Positions 27,144 to 34,651 of a stretch of DNA of 64,000 nt are shown here, piece by piece; the stretch's first letter is position 1; each line of letters starts with the position of its first letter. Source of the stretch: Quadrisphaera granulorum (GTDB lineage Bacteria > Actinomycetota > Actinomycetes > Actinomycetales > Quadrisphaeraceae); NCBI RefSeq assembly GCF_003149145.1, contig NZ_QGDQ01000024.1, positions 1-64,000 on the forward strand, read 5' to 3'. The translations under genes were made by a program, and so were the position numbers. The notes under the pieces were generated by a model that saw nothing but the letters and a program-made list of their open reading frames with translations, searched no databases and was not told where the DNA came from.

Positions 27144-27793
27144 GCTGGAAGCTCAGAGGCGACGTCGGCTTCGATGCCCGACAGGTCGAGGATGTCGGTG
27201 GCGGCGTCGTCGAGGCGGTCCGACAGCGCGTCGACCCCGGGGGAGAGCACGAGCAGCGGTCCGGTCTCGGCGAGCGTCGCGAAGATGCCGTCGTTACTGA
27301 CGACCAGCACCTGCGGGCCGTCTTCCCCGGCCTCCAGCGCGGCGCGGGCGTCCGCGGCGGCAGCTTCCAGGAGCACGTAGTCGGCGACGTCGGAGCCGTC
27401 GGCCACCGGGATCGCCTGCTCGGCGAACTCCGCCAGGTGAGGCCGAGCCCTCTCCACGGCGCCGGCCTGCCCCGCCAGGTGGGCGGTGTCGGCCTGGCGC
27501 GCGAGCGTCACGACGGCCGCCATCCGCGCACGCCAGCGCGCCGGGCCGGCGCGCAGATTGTCGAGGTCGACCAGGAGCACGCGGCGGATGGGCAGCGAGA
27601 GCCACAGCGGCCGGTCGGTGAGCAGGGCACAGAGCGCGTCGGCCAACGGATCCGGTGCTGGCTTCGCTGCCGGCGCCGGACCAGGGGTGACCGGCGTGGT
27701 TCGGCGGGGCCAGCGGGCGCGCAGCACCGCGAGGTCGATCCACTCGTAGTCGTCGGCCTCGCTCGGCCCGCCTCCTAGCCCCACGCGCGCCAT
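27140..27793 (-). CDS. NYN/PIN-like domain protein
   Basis: 217 residues. After a variable Pro/Ala-rich N-terminus, VLLVDLDNLR (D76, D78) matches the first acidic strand of NYN nuclease-like domains. DGSDVADYVLLEAA and VLVVSNDGIFATLAE supply the later acidic positions and the typical SND loop. NYN domains are RNA-processing nucleases of the PIN fold. Its coupling with an ABC-F gene (GTGA overlap) hints at a ribosome or RNA role, which is inference. ATG 27793 is used; the frame stays open farther upstream but would overlap the divergent gene at 27822. Confidence 0.7.
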
Positions 27794-27808
27794 CCTCGCA
27801 GGGCGACC

Positions 27809-27814
27809 TAGCGT
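27809..27814 (+). promoter_or_regulatory. Leaderless -10 box of the 80-aa conserved protein
   Basis: TAGCGT, then 7 nt, then ATG 27822. It lies in the 28-bp gap between two divergent starts. Confidence 0.5.
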
Positions 27815-27821
27815 GGCTCCC

Positions 27822-28064
27822 ATGAGCGCCGCATCGATCGCCGCCCCGAGCCGGTGGACGTGGTCCTTCGAGGACGCCGAGGGCAGCCCGGTGTCACCAT
27901 CGGGTGTCGAGCAGCCCGAGGGCGGTTTCGGGGCCCAGGCCGACGCCGAGACGTGGGTCGGCCTGAACTGGCGGCCGCTGCTGGCGGGAGGCGCTGAGGG
28001 CGCCGTCCTGCTGCGTGACAACGGACGCGTCTACGGGCCGATGCCCCTGCGCCCCGCCGAGTAA
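27822..28064 (+). CDS. Small conserved actinobacterial protein of unknown function
   Basis: 80 residues with a WTWSFEDAEG start, an acidic middle and AETWVGLNWRPLLAGG followed by VLLRDNGRVYGPMPL. The pattern resembles a short protein conserved in many actinobacteria. No membrane segment or catalytic motif is visible. The start is decided by the leaderless -10 box. It is divergent from the NYN gene and convergent with the DUF3043 gene (11 bp apart). Confidence 0.7.
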   Translation: MSAASIAAPSRWTWSFEDAEGSPVSPSGVEQPEGGFGAQADAETWVGLNWRPLLAGGAEGAVLLRDNGRVYGPMPLRPAE

Positions 28065-28075
28065 CGCCGAGAAAC

Positions 28076-28687
28076 TCAGCCGATCTGCTGGCCCCGGGTG
28101 ACCTGTGGCTTGGGGATGCGGCTGCGGCGCAGCTGCAGGGCGCGCATCACGGCGTAGCCGACCACGCCGGTGCGGACCAGCGCCTCGGCGCCGAACTTCG
28201 CCTCGACCAGCCGGCGCACCCGCCGGCGCAGGAAGAGCGAGTCGACGACGACGGCGATGAGCCCGACGTACAGCAGCGCGTACGAGGCGAAGAAGAGGGT
28301 GTTGTTGCGGGTGCTACTCACGCCCAGCTGGACCAGCAGCAGCACGAGCACGAAGGGGAGGAAGTACTCCCCGAGGTTGCGGCGCGAGTCGACGATGTCG
28401 CGGACGTACCGCTTGACGGGGCCGCGGTCGCGCAGGGTGAGGTACTTCTCCTCACCGTTGATGCGGCCCTGCTGCACGCGGCGGCGTTCGTCGCGCATCG
28501 CCTCCTTGGAGCTGGCGCTGGCGGCTTTGCGGTCCGTCGGCACCAGGGGACGGCGGTTGGCCGCCTCGCGCTCGGCGCGCGTGGGTGTCGGCCTGCCCTT
28601 GCCCTGACCCGGCTGACTCCCCGACGGACCAGCGGGCCCCCCAGAGGGAGTTGCCGGGGTGGGGGGCTCCTTCGTCCGTCCGAACAC
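28076..28687 (-). CDS. DUF3043-family membrane protein
   Basis: 203 residues. A charged N-terminal half (FGRTKEPPTPATPSGG, later RPTPTRAEREAANRRPL) precedes DRGPVKRYVRDIVDSRRN and two transmembrane helices (about 115-160). A basic C-terminal tail follows. This order is diagnostic of DUF3043, an actinobacterial family without known function. GTG 28687 is chosen from the leaderless -10 box 6 nt upstream and matches the usual FGR start. The open frame upstream is not family-like. Confidence 0.85.
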   Translation of the reverse strand: MFGRTKEPPTPATPSGGPAGPSGSQPGQGKGRPTPTRAEREAANRRPLVPTDRKAASASSKEAMRDERRRVQQGRINGEEKYLTLRDRGPVKRYVRDIVDSRRNLGEYFLPFVLVLLLVQLGVSSTRNNTLFFASYALLYVGLIAVVVDSLFLRRRVRRLVEAKFGAEALVRTGVVGYAVMRALQLRRSRIPKPQVTRGQQIG

Positions 28688-28693
28688 ACCCCA

Positions 28694-28699
28694 AGAGTA
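28694..28699 (-). promoter_or_regulatory. Leaderless -10 box of the DUF3043 gene
   Basis: Minus-strand TACTCT, 6 nt before GTG 28687, in the 14-bp gap after the transporter gene. Confidence 0.5.
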
Positions 28700-28701
28700 G
28701 G

Positions 28702-29616
28702 TCAAGGACGGCTGGCCTCCCGGACCATGTACTCGGCCAGCCGATCGCCGTACCGCGAACGGACGCGCTGGCGGACGTCGTCGTCGTGACGCGGGACCGG
28801 CTCCAGGAACACCTCCGCGACGTCGGGGAAGGCTTCCTCGACACCGCCGCCGATCCGCACCATGGCCCGTTCGACCTCCGCGGAGGTGAGGCCGTCGGCG
28901 AGGTCGAGGCGGGCACACACGAGGACGGCGTCGGTTCCGAGCTGCAGGGTGAGGAGGTCGACGACGGCGTCGACCTCGGGCTCGTCACCGAGGTGCCGGA
29001 GCACGGCGCGCACGAGGCGCGGGTCGGCCTGGACGTCGGTGAGCAGCCGCTTGTTCGTCAACCCGAGGCGCAGCGCCACGGCCGCGAGCACCACGGCGAT
29101 GGCGAGCGAGGCGATGCCGTCCCAGAAGGCATGCCCGGTGACCTGGTGGAGGACGTTGCCGGCTGCCGCGAGCAGCAACCCGATGAGGGCGGCCGAGTCC
29201 TCGAAGACCACCGTGGTCGCCGTGGGGTCGTCGCTGGTGCGCAGGAACCCCCGGAAGCTCTGCCGGTGCTGGCGGGCTTCGTCGCGGGTCTGCTGCAGTC
29301 CGCGGACCAGGGAGGCGCCCTCCAGGACGAACGCGACCCCTAGCACCACGTAGTTGACCAGCGGCGAGGCGATGTCGTGCTCCCCGGAGGTGAGCGCGTG
29401 GACGCCCTCGAAAGCGGAGTACAGCGCCCCGGTGACGAAGATCGACCCTGCCGCCAGCAGCGCCCAGAAGTACCGGACCCGGCCGTAGCCGAACGGGTGG
29501 GCGCGGTCGGCGGGCTTCGCGCTGCCGCGCAGCGCGATGAGCAGGAAGACCTGGTTCAGCGTGTCGGCGAAGGAGTGCGCCGTCTCCGCGGCCATCGAGG
29601 CCGACCCGGTGAGCAC
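28702..29616 (-). CDS. Cation diffusion facilitator (CDF) efflux transporter, apparent 5' frameshift
   Basis: The intact frame gives 304 residues with SASMAAETAHSFADTLNQVF, HPFGYGRVRYFW and a later membrane helix with VFEDSAALIGLLLA, carrying the His/Asp zinc-site residues of CDF transporters, plus a cytoplasmic C-terminal domain. The family normally has about 30 more N-terminal residues forming helix 1. These are present upstream: LGANLLVALAKGVAAV continues in frame to about 29655, but no start codon is found there. A family-like start (GGESTVTVLS, from GTG 29719) is in another frame. The two join if one C of the CCCC run near 29686-29689 is removed. Either the gene is frameshifted or this base is a sequencing error. 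Likely Zn, Co or Fe export. Confidence 0.8.
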   Translation of the reverse strand: MLTGSASMAAETAHSFADTLNQVFLLIALRGSAKPADRAHPFGYGRVRYFWALLAAGSIFVTGALYSAFEGVHALTSGEHDIASPLVNYVVLGVAFVLEGASLVRGLQQTRDEARQHRQSFRGFLRTSDDPTATTVVFEDSAALIGLLLAAAGNVLHQVTGHAFWDGIASLAIAVVLAAVALRLGLTNKRLLTDVQADPRLVRAVLRHLGDEPEVDAVVDLLTLQLGTDAVLVCARLDLADGLTSAEVERAMVRIGGGVEEAFPDVAEVFLEPVPRHDDDVRQRVRSRYGDRLAEYMVREASRP

Positions 29617-29660
29617 CGCCGCGACACCCTTGGCGAGGGCGACGAGAAGGTTCGCGCCGA

Positions 29661-29689
29661 GGGGAGAGCACCGTGACGGTGCTCTCCCC
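29661..29689. repeat. Perfect 13-bp inverted repeat at the CDF frameshift point
   Basis: GGGGAGAGCACCG, then TGA, then CGGTGCTCTCCCC. It lies in the 5' region of the transporter gene, about 100 bp before the divergent M20 peptidase start. Such a stable hairpin with C/G runs is prone to polymerase slippage or read errors. Confidence 0.8.
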
Positions 29690-29772
29690 TCCCGCGCGCT
29701 TCTCGGGTTCCTCGGGCACCCGCAGAGCCTGCCGTGCGGTGACCCGGTCCGCGCGTCGAAGAGCTCCGGTCG

Positions 29773-29778
29773 TACCGT
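29773..29778 (+). promoter_or_regulatory. Leaderless -10 box of the M20 peptidase gene
   Basis: TACCGT, 8 nt before ATG 29787. The frame is open farther upstream, but this box and the family N-terminus favour ATG 29787. Confidence 0.5.
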
Positions 29779-29786
29779 CCGGAGAC

Positions 29787-31190
29787 ATGACCAGCAGCGA
29801 GACCAGCAGCAAGACTGTGGAAGACGCCGTCCGCGCCGCCCTGCCGGGCGCTCGCGCGGACCTCGAGGCCCTCGTGAGGATCCCCAGCGTCTCGGCCACC
29901 TCCCCCGACGAGGTGCGCCGCAGCGCCGACGCCGTGGTCGACCTGCTGCACTCGGCCGGTCTCGACGACGTCCGCGTCCTCACGTCCGCCCGCCCCGACG
30001 GCTCGCCCGGCATGCCCGCCGTCGTCGGTCGCCGTCCCGCGCCCGCCGGTGCGCCGACCGTGCTGCTCTACGCCCACCACGACGTCCAGCCGCCCGGCAC
30101 CCCTGACGGCTGGACCACGCCGGCCTTCGAGCCTGTCGAGCGGGATGGCCGCCTGTTCGCCCGCGGCGCCGCGGACGACAAGGCCGGCGTGCTCGTGCAC
30201 GTCGGGGCCCTGCGCGCGCTCCTGCCGACCTGGGGCCCGGACGAGGGCGTCGGCATCGTCGTCTTCGTCGAAGGGGAGGAGGAGGTCGGCTCGCCGTCGT
30301 TCTCCGCGTTCCTGGCCGAGCACCGCGACGCGCTGGCCGCCGACGTCATCGTCGTCGCCGATTCCGACAACTGGTCCGTCGACACCCCTTCCCTCACCAC
30401 GAGCCTGCGGGGCCTCGTCGACGCCACCGTCACCGTGCGGACCCTCGACCACGCGGTGCACTCCGGGATGTACGGCGGTCCGGCGCTCGACGCGACCACC
30501 GCGCTGGTCCGGTTGCTGGACCGTCTTCGCGACGACGACGGCGCCATCGCCGTTCCCGGGCTGCGCCCCACCGACGGCCCTGAACCCACGGGGCTGCCCG
30601 AGGTGACCGAGGAGCGGTTCCGCACCGACGCGGGCGTCCTCGACGGCGTCGCGCTGCTCGGCTCGGGTCCGCTCGCGCAGCGGCTGTGGCACCGCGCCGC
30701 CATCACCGTCATCGGAATGGACGTCACGCCCCTCGCCCAGGCCTCCAACACCCTCGCGCCCACCTCCCGCGCCCGCCTGTCCCTGCGCGTGCCGCCGGGG
30801 CTGGCACCCGCGAAGGCCTACGAGCTGCTGCGTGACCACCTTCTCGCCACCGCCCCGCTCGGCGCGCACGTCGAGGTGGAGCTCGACGAGTCAGGTCAGC
30901 CGTTCGCCGGCGACGTCGACGGACCCGTCTACGACGCTGCCCGCGCCGCCCTGGCCCGCGCCTGGGGCCTGGCCTCGGCGGACGACGTCGTGCACGCCGG
31001 CGTCGGCGGGTCGATCCCCTTCATCGCCGAGCTCGTCGAGGCCTTCCCCGGCGCGACGGTGCTCGTCACCGGCGTGGAGGACCCGGACACCCGCGCCCAC
31101 GGCCAGGACGAGTCGCTCTCGCTGGCGGTCTTCGAGCGGGCCCTGCTCGCGGAGGCGCTGCTGCTCGACTCGCTCGCTGCCCTGCGCTGA
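29787..31190 (+). CDS. M20-family dipeptidase/peptidase
   Basis: 467 residues, typical of M20 dipeptidases. Metal ligands are visible in VLLYAHHDVQPPG, FARGAADDKAGVLVH, VEGEEEVGSPSF (catalytic and metal Glu), VVADSDNWS and the C-terminal DTRAHGQDESLSL. A central dimerisation domain begins around residue 205 (LRGLVDATVTVRTLDHAVHS). It is a cytoplasmic two-zinc peptidase acting on dipeptides or amidated amino acids. Glycerate kinase follows 12 bp downstream in the same direction and may be co-transcribed. Exact substrate unknown. Confidence 0.93.
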   Translation: MTSSETSSKTVEDAVRAALPGARADLEALVRIPSVSATSPDEVRRSADAVVDLLHSAGLDDVRVLTSARPDGSPGMPAVVGRRPAPAGAPTVLLYAHHDVQPPGTPDGWTTPAFEPVERDGRLFARGAADDKAGVLVHVGALRALLPTWGPDEGVGIVVFVEGEEEVGSPSFSAFLAEHRDALAADVIVVADSDNWSVDTPSLTTSLRGLVDATVTVRTLDHAVHSGMYGGPALDATTALVRLLDRLRDDDGAIAVPGLRPTDGPEPTGLPEVTEERFRTDAGVLDGVALLGSGPLAQRLWHRAAITVIGMDVTPLAQASNTLAPTSRARLSLRVPPGLAPAKAYELLRDHLLATAPLGAHVEVELDESGQPFAGDVDGPVYDAARAALARAWGLASADDVVHAGVGGSIPFIAELVEAFPGATVLVTGVEDPDTRAHGQDESLSLAVFERALLAEALLLDSLAALR

Positions 31191-31202
31191 AGAAGGGCTG
31201 AC

Positions 31203-32369
31203 GTGAGGGTGCTCGTCGCCCCGGACGGCTTCACGGGCACCCTCACCGCCCCCGAGGCCGCCGCGGCGATGGCGGAGGGCTGGTTGCACACCCGTCCCGG
31301 CGACGACGTGGACCTGTGCCCGATGTCCGACGGCGGGCCCGGCTTCCTCGACGTGCTCGAGGCCGCCGCGCCCGCCTCCCGGCGCGTCGAGGTCCCCACC
31401 ACCGGCCCGCTCGGCGCCCCGGTGACCGCCCCCGTCCTGTTCCTCGACGGCACGACGGCGACGGCGGCCGTCGAGTCCGCGCTGGCCTGCGGCACGGCGC
31501 TGCTGCCCGTCGCCGTGCCCGTCGCCGAGCGTGACGCCCTCGGCGCAACCACCGTCGGTGTGGGGGCGCTGCTGGCGGCCGCCCGGGCAGGACTGCCTCC
31601 CTCGGGCCCGCGGCGCGTGCTCGTGGGCCTGGGCGGCAGCGCCACCACCGACGGGGGAGCGGGGGCGCTCGCGGCGCTCGCCCGCGCCGACGAGCCGTTC
31701 CTCACCAGCGGGGGAGGGGCCGTCCGCTCCGTGCGCGCCGAGCATCTGTCCTGGCTCCCGGCGCTGCGCGCGGCCTGGGCCGAGGTCGACCTCGTCGCGG
31801 CCACCGACGTCGACGTCCCCCTGCTCGGGCCCCACGGCGCCGCGCACGGCTTCGGGCCACAGAAGGGCGCCTCCCCAGCGGACGTCGCGCTGCTGGAGGA
31901 GGCGCTCGCGGCGTGGCGCGACGCCGTCGAGGAGGTCGAGCCCGTCACCACCGGGGTGGCGCGCGCGCCGGGCGCTGGGGCGGCCGGCGGCCTGGGGTAC
32001 GGGCTGCTCGTGCTGGGTGGCCACCGTGAGGCGGGTGCTCGGGCGGTGGCGCAGGCCGTCGGGCTGGCGGACCGGGTCGCGCGCGCCGACGTCGTCCTCA
32101 CCGGGGAGGGGAGCCTCGACTGGCAGTCACTGCACGGGAAGGTCGTGGCGGAGGTCGCCCGGCTCGGCGTCCGCACGGGGACGCCGGTGGTCGCGGTCGC
32201 CGGGCAGGTCCGTCTCGACGTCGCGCAAGCAGTCGGCGCAGGCCTGGCGCTGGTCCACGCCGTCGTCGAGGACGCGGCCCACCATCCGGGTGAGCTGGAA
32301 CGCTCGCTGGCCTCTCCCGGCCCTGCGCTGGCCGCCGCGACGGCCGAGGCAGCTGCTCAGTGGGCGTAG
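31203..32369 (+). CDS. Glycerate kinase
   Basis: 388 residues, the usual size of the GarK/GlxK glycerate kinase family. RVLVAPDGFTGTLTAPEAA (N-terminal lysine replaced by Phe), DLCPMSDGGPGFLDVLEA, GLGGSATTDGGAGALAAL and the phosphate-binding VLTGEGSLDWQSLHGKV are diagnostic. It phosphorylates D-glycerate from glyoxylate or serine breakdown. Most relatives read APDSFKGSL where this protein has APDGFTGTL, a substitution at a residue near the nucleotide site. AAGGG lies 5 nt before GTG 31203. The TAG stop forms the start of a TAGCCT box that may promote erpA. Confidence 0.9.
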   Translation: MRVLVAPDGFTGTLTAPEAAAAMAEGWLHTRPGDDVDLCPMSDGGPGFLDVLEAAAPASRRVEVPTTGPLGAPVTAPVLFLDGTTATAAVESALACGTALLPVAVPVAERDALGATTVGVGALLAAARAGLPPSGPRRVLVGLGGSATTDGGAGALAALARADEPFLTSGGGAVRSVRAEHLSWLPALRAAWAEVDLVAATDVDVPLLGPHGAAHGFGPQKGASPADVALLEEALAAWRDAVEEVEPVTTGVARAPGAGAAGGLGYGLLVLGGHREAGARAVAQAVGLADRVARADVVLTGEGSLDWQSLHGKVVAEVARLGVRTGTPVVAVAGQVRLDVAQAVGAGLALVHAVVEDAAHHPGELERSLASPGPALAAATAEAAAQWA

Positions 32370-32461
32370 CCTGGCTGGAAGACTGGCGGGAACAGTGGTG
32401 CCGCGCCCCGCGTTGCAGACCGCATACTCGCCGAGACGAGCCCCTGTGCCGAGGAGGACCA

Positions 32462-32833
32462 GTGACCGACCTGGCAGATTCACGTGCTGACACGCCTACC
32501 ACCAAGGAGCACGGCGTCGAGCTGACCGACGTCGCCGCTGACAAGGTGCGCAGCCTGCTCGAGCAGGAGGGCCGTGATGACTTGCGCCTGCGCGTCGCCG
32601 TGCAGCCCGGCGGCTGCTCGGGCCTGATCTACCAGCTGTACTTCGACGAGCGCTTCCTCGACGGAGACGCCGCCCGTGACTTCGACGGCGTCGAGGTCAT
32701 CGTCGACAAGATGAGCCGTCCCTACCTCGAGGGCGCCGTCATCGACTTCGCCGACTCGATCGAGAAGCAGGGGTTCACCATCGACAACCCCAACGCGCAG
32801 AGCAGCTGCGCCTGCGGCGACTCGTTCCACTGA
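32462..32833 (+). CDS. erpA: Iron-sulfur cluster insertion protein ErpA/HesB type
   Basis: 123 residues of the A-type carrier family, with VAVQPGGCSGLIYQLYFDE and the C-terminal SSCACGDSFH supplying the three conserved cysteines. It holds and transfers Fe-S clusters to apoproteins such as the respiratory Rieske subunit. GTG 32462 follows a strong GAGGAGG site; the frame stays open upstream but is not family-like. In actinobacteria this gene commonly lies just before the cytochrome oxidase genes, as here (ctaC is 0.9 kb away). A weak TAGCCT promoter candidate is at 32367-32372. Confidence 0.93.
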   Translation: MTDLADSRADTPTTKEHGVELTDVAADKVRSLLEQEGRDDLRLRVAVQPGGCSGLIYQLYFDERFLDGDAARDFDGVEVIVDKMSRPYLEGAVIDFADSIEKQGFTIDNPNAQSSCACGDSFH

Positions 32834-32888
32834 GCCCGCTCCTTCCCTGAACCTGCGAGAGCCGCCGCCGTCCCCGTACGCCACGGGG

Positions 32889-33560
32889 TTGGCGGCGGCT
32901 CTCGCGCGTCTGGAGGCGGCGGCCGCTGCCGGGGAGGCCGTGGGCGAGGTCGCTGGCACCGGCGGAGACCTGGAACCCGGCACCCTCCTGGCGGCCTACC
33001 GCGTGGGCCTGTTCCCCATGGGGGTGGGCGGGGGAGGGGCCGGCCCCATCGGCTGGTGGAGCCCGGACCCGCGGGGCGTGCTGCCGCTCGACGGTCTACG
33101 GGTCTCGAAGTCGCTGCGGCGGTCGGTGCGCCGGTACGAGACCACGGTGGACACCGCCTTCGACGATGTCGTCGAGGGCTGCGCCGATCCGTCCCGGCCT
33201 CACCGGTGGATCACCCCCGAGGTGGCCGCCGCCTACGGCCGGCTGCACCGCCTGGGGTGGGCGCACTCCGTGGAGGTGTGGGACGGCGCACCCGGGGAGC
33301 GACTGGTCGGCGGGCTCTACGGCGTGTCGGTCTCGGGTCTGTTCGCCGGCGAGTCGATGTTCTCGCGAGCCACCGACGCCTCGAAGGTCGCGCTGGTGCG
33401 GCTGGTGTCGGTCCTTCATGCCGACGGCGACCCGCGTCGGCTCCTGGACGTGCAGTGGAGCACGTCGCACCTGGCCAGCCTGGGTGTTGTCGAACTGTCA
33501 CGCGCGGACTACGCGAAGGCGCTCCGGAGAGCACTCGAGGCACCTCCACCGGTGTGGTGA
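32889..33560 (+). CDS. aat: Leucyl/phenylalanyl-tRNA-protein transferase
   Basis: 223 residues from TTG 32889. Family motifs are YRVGLFPMGV, WWSPDPRGVLPLDGLRVSKS, RWITPEVAAAYGRLHRLGWAHSVEVW, GLYGVSVSGLFAGESMFSR and DVQWSTSHLASLG. The enzyme adds Leu or Phe to N-terminal Arg or Lys of proteins, marking them for Clp degradation (N-degron pathway). The family-like N-terminus (REPPPSPYATG) continues 14 codons farther upstream, but no ATG, GTG or TTG is in frame there, only CTG at 32847 or 32853. The true start may be one of those rare codons. Confidence 0.9.
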   Translation: MAAALARLEAAAAAGEAVGEVAGTGGDLEPGTLLAAYRVGLFPMGVGGGGAGPIGWWSPDPRGVLPLDGLRVSKSLRRSVRRYETTVDTAFDDVVEGCADPSRPHRWITPEVAAAYGRLHRLGWAHSVEVWDGAPGERLVGGLYGVSVSGLFAGESMFSRATDASKVALVRLVSVLHADGDPRRLLDVQWSTSHLASLGVVELSRADYAKALRRALEAPPPVW

Positions 33561-33597
33561 TCTCGTCACCGGCGTTACTCCGGGTGGGGGAGATCAC
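33557..33597. repeat. 8-bp inverted repeat GTGATCTC...GAGATCAC between aat and ctaC
   Basis: Arms at 33557-33564 and 33590-33597 are perfect and 25 bp apart, overlapping the aat stop. It could be a weak terminator for aat or a regulator site upstream of the oxidase promoter; no T-run is seen. Confidence 0.5.
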
Positions 33598-33647
33598 AGC
33601 TCCGGCGCGGCGTGCCCCCAGGAGGGTGGTGGAGGGTCCCGGCGGGG

Positions 33648-33653
33648 TACTGT
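33648..33653 (+). promoter_or_regulatory. Candidate -10 box for the ctaC-ctaD-ctaF operon
   Basis: TACTGT, about 78 nt before ctaC GTG 33731, in the 170-bp gap after aat. Unlike many genes here, ctaC has a leader and a clear AGGAG ribosome site. Confidence 0.35.
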
Positions 33654-33730
33654 GCCAGCGATCCGGGTCCTCCGCCGCGGCGCCCTTCGGCGACACGAGC
33701 GCCGGGGCCGCCAGACGAGCAGGAGCGCAC

Positions 33731-34651
33731 GTGTCGCAGCAGCACCGTTCCGGACCGACCGGGACCCGCCGGGCCTCCGTGGCCTGGGGCGTCGTCGCTC
33801 TGGCAGCGACCGCCCTTACTTCCGGCTGTACAGCAGCCGTCAATGATGATGTCAAGCGTGGGTGGTTGCCTCCCGAGACGGAAGGCGCCACCACGACAAC
33901 CGCCCTTTCGGAGCACCTCTGGGTGGGTTCGTGGATCGCGGCGCTCGTCGTCGGGGTCATCACGTGGGGCGTGATGCTTTACGCCATCGTGAAGTTCCGG
34001 CGCCGCAAGGGCGAGGCGGGCCTTCCGGCCCAGCTCCGCTACAACGTGCCGGTCGAGATGCTCTTCACGATCATGCCGCTGTTCATGGTGGCGGTGCTGT
34101 TCTACTTCACCGCCCGTGACCAGCACATCCTCGAGAACCGCTACCAGGAGCCCGAGGTCAACATCGAGGTCGTGGGCAAGCGGTGGGCGTGGGACTTCAA
34201 CTACACCGACTCGGGCGTCTACGACACCGGCATCCAGGCCGCGCAGACCCCCGACGGTCTCGACTTCGACGTCCCGGGAACCATCCCCACGCTGTACCTC
34301 CCGGTCGACAAGAAGATCGAGCTGAAGCTCACCGCGCGTGACGTCATCCACGACTTCTACGTCCCGGCGTTCTCCTACAAGAAGGACGTCATCCCGGGGC
34401 ACACGAACTACATGGCCATTACGCCTACCAAGACGGGCGACTACATCGGCCGCTGCGCCGAGCTGTGCGGCGAGGGCCACAGCCGCATGATCTTCAAGGT
34501 GAAGGTCGTGTCCCAGGCGGACTACGACCAGCACATGGAAGATCTGCGAGCCGCTGGCAACGTGGGCGAGCTGAGCCCCGACATCGGCCCGGCGCACTCC
34601 GTCCCCGGCGAGGGCCAGGCAGAGACCGACTCCGAGGGAGCCAACGGATGA
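33731..34651 (+). CDS. ctaC: Cytochrome c oxidase (aa3) subunit II
   Basis: 306 residues. The N-terminus has a hydrophobic signal ending in the lipobox-like LTSGC. Two membrane helices lie at about 60-125, followed by a cupredoxin domain with the CuA site in [13 protein letters not shown] (C242, C246, H250, M253). [12 protein letters not shown] is the aromatic electron-entry patch. It takes electrons from the cytochrome bcc complex and passes them to subunit I. The GTG start has AGGAG 6 nt upstream. The stop overlaps ctaD by four bases (ATGA). Confidence 0.96.
   Translation: MSQQHRSGPTGTRRASVAWGVVALAATALTSGCTAAVNDDVKRGWLPPETEGATTTTALSEHLWVGSWIAALVVGVITWGVMLYAIVKFRRRKGEAGLPAQLRYNVPVEMLFTIMPLFMVAVLFYFTARDQHILENRYQEPEVNIEVVGKRWAWDFNYTDSGVYDTGIQAAQTPDGLDFDVPGTIPTLYLPVDKKIELKLTARDVIHDFYVPAFSYKKDVIPGHTNYMAITPTKTGDYIGRCAELCGEGHSRMIFKVKVVSQADYDQHMEDLRAAGNVGELSPDIGPAHSVPGEGQAETDSEGANG

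Noticed and set aside
27794-28021. Upstream extension of the NYN gene by 76 codons
   Set aside because: It overlaps the divergent 80-aa gene, which has its own leaderless promoter, and the added residues show no family resemblance.
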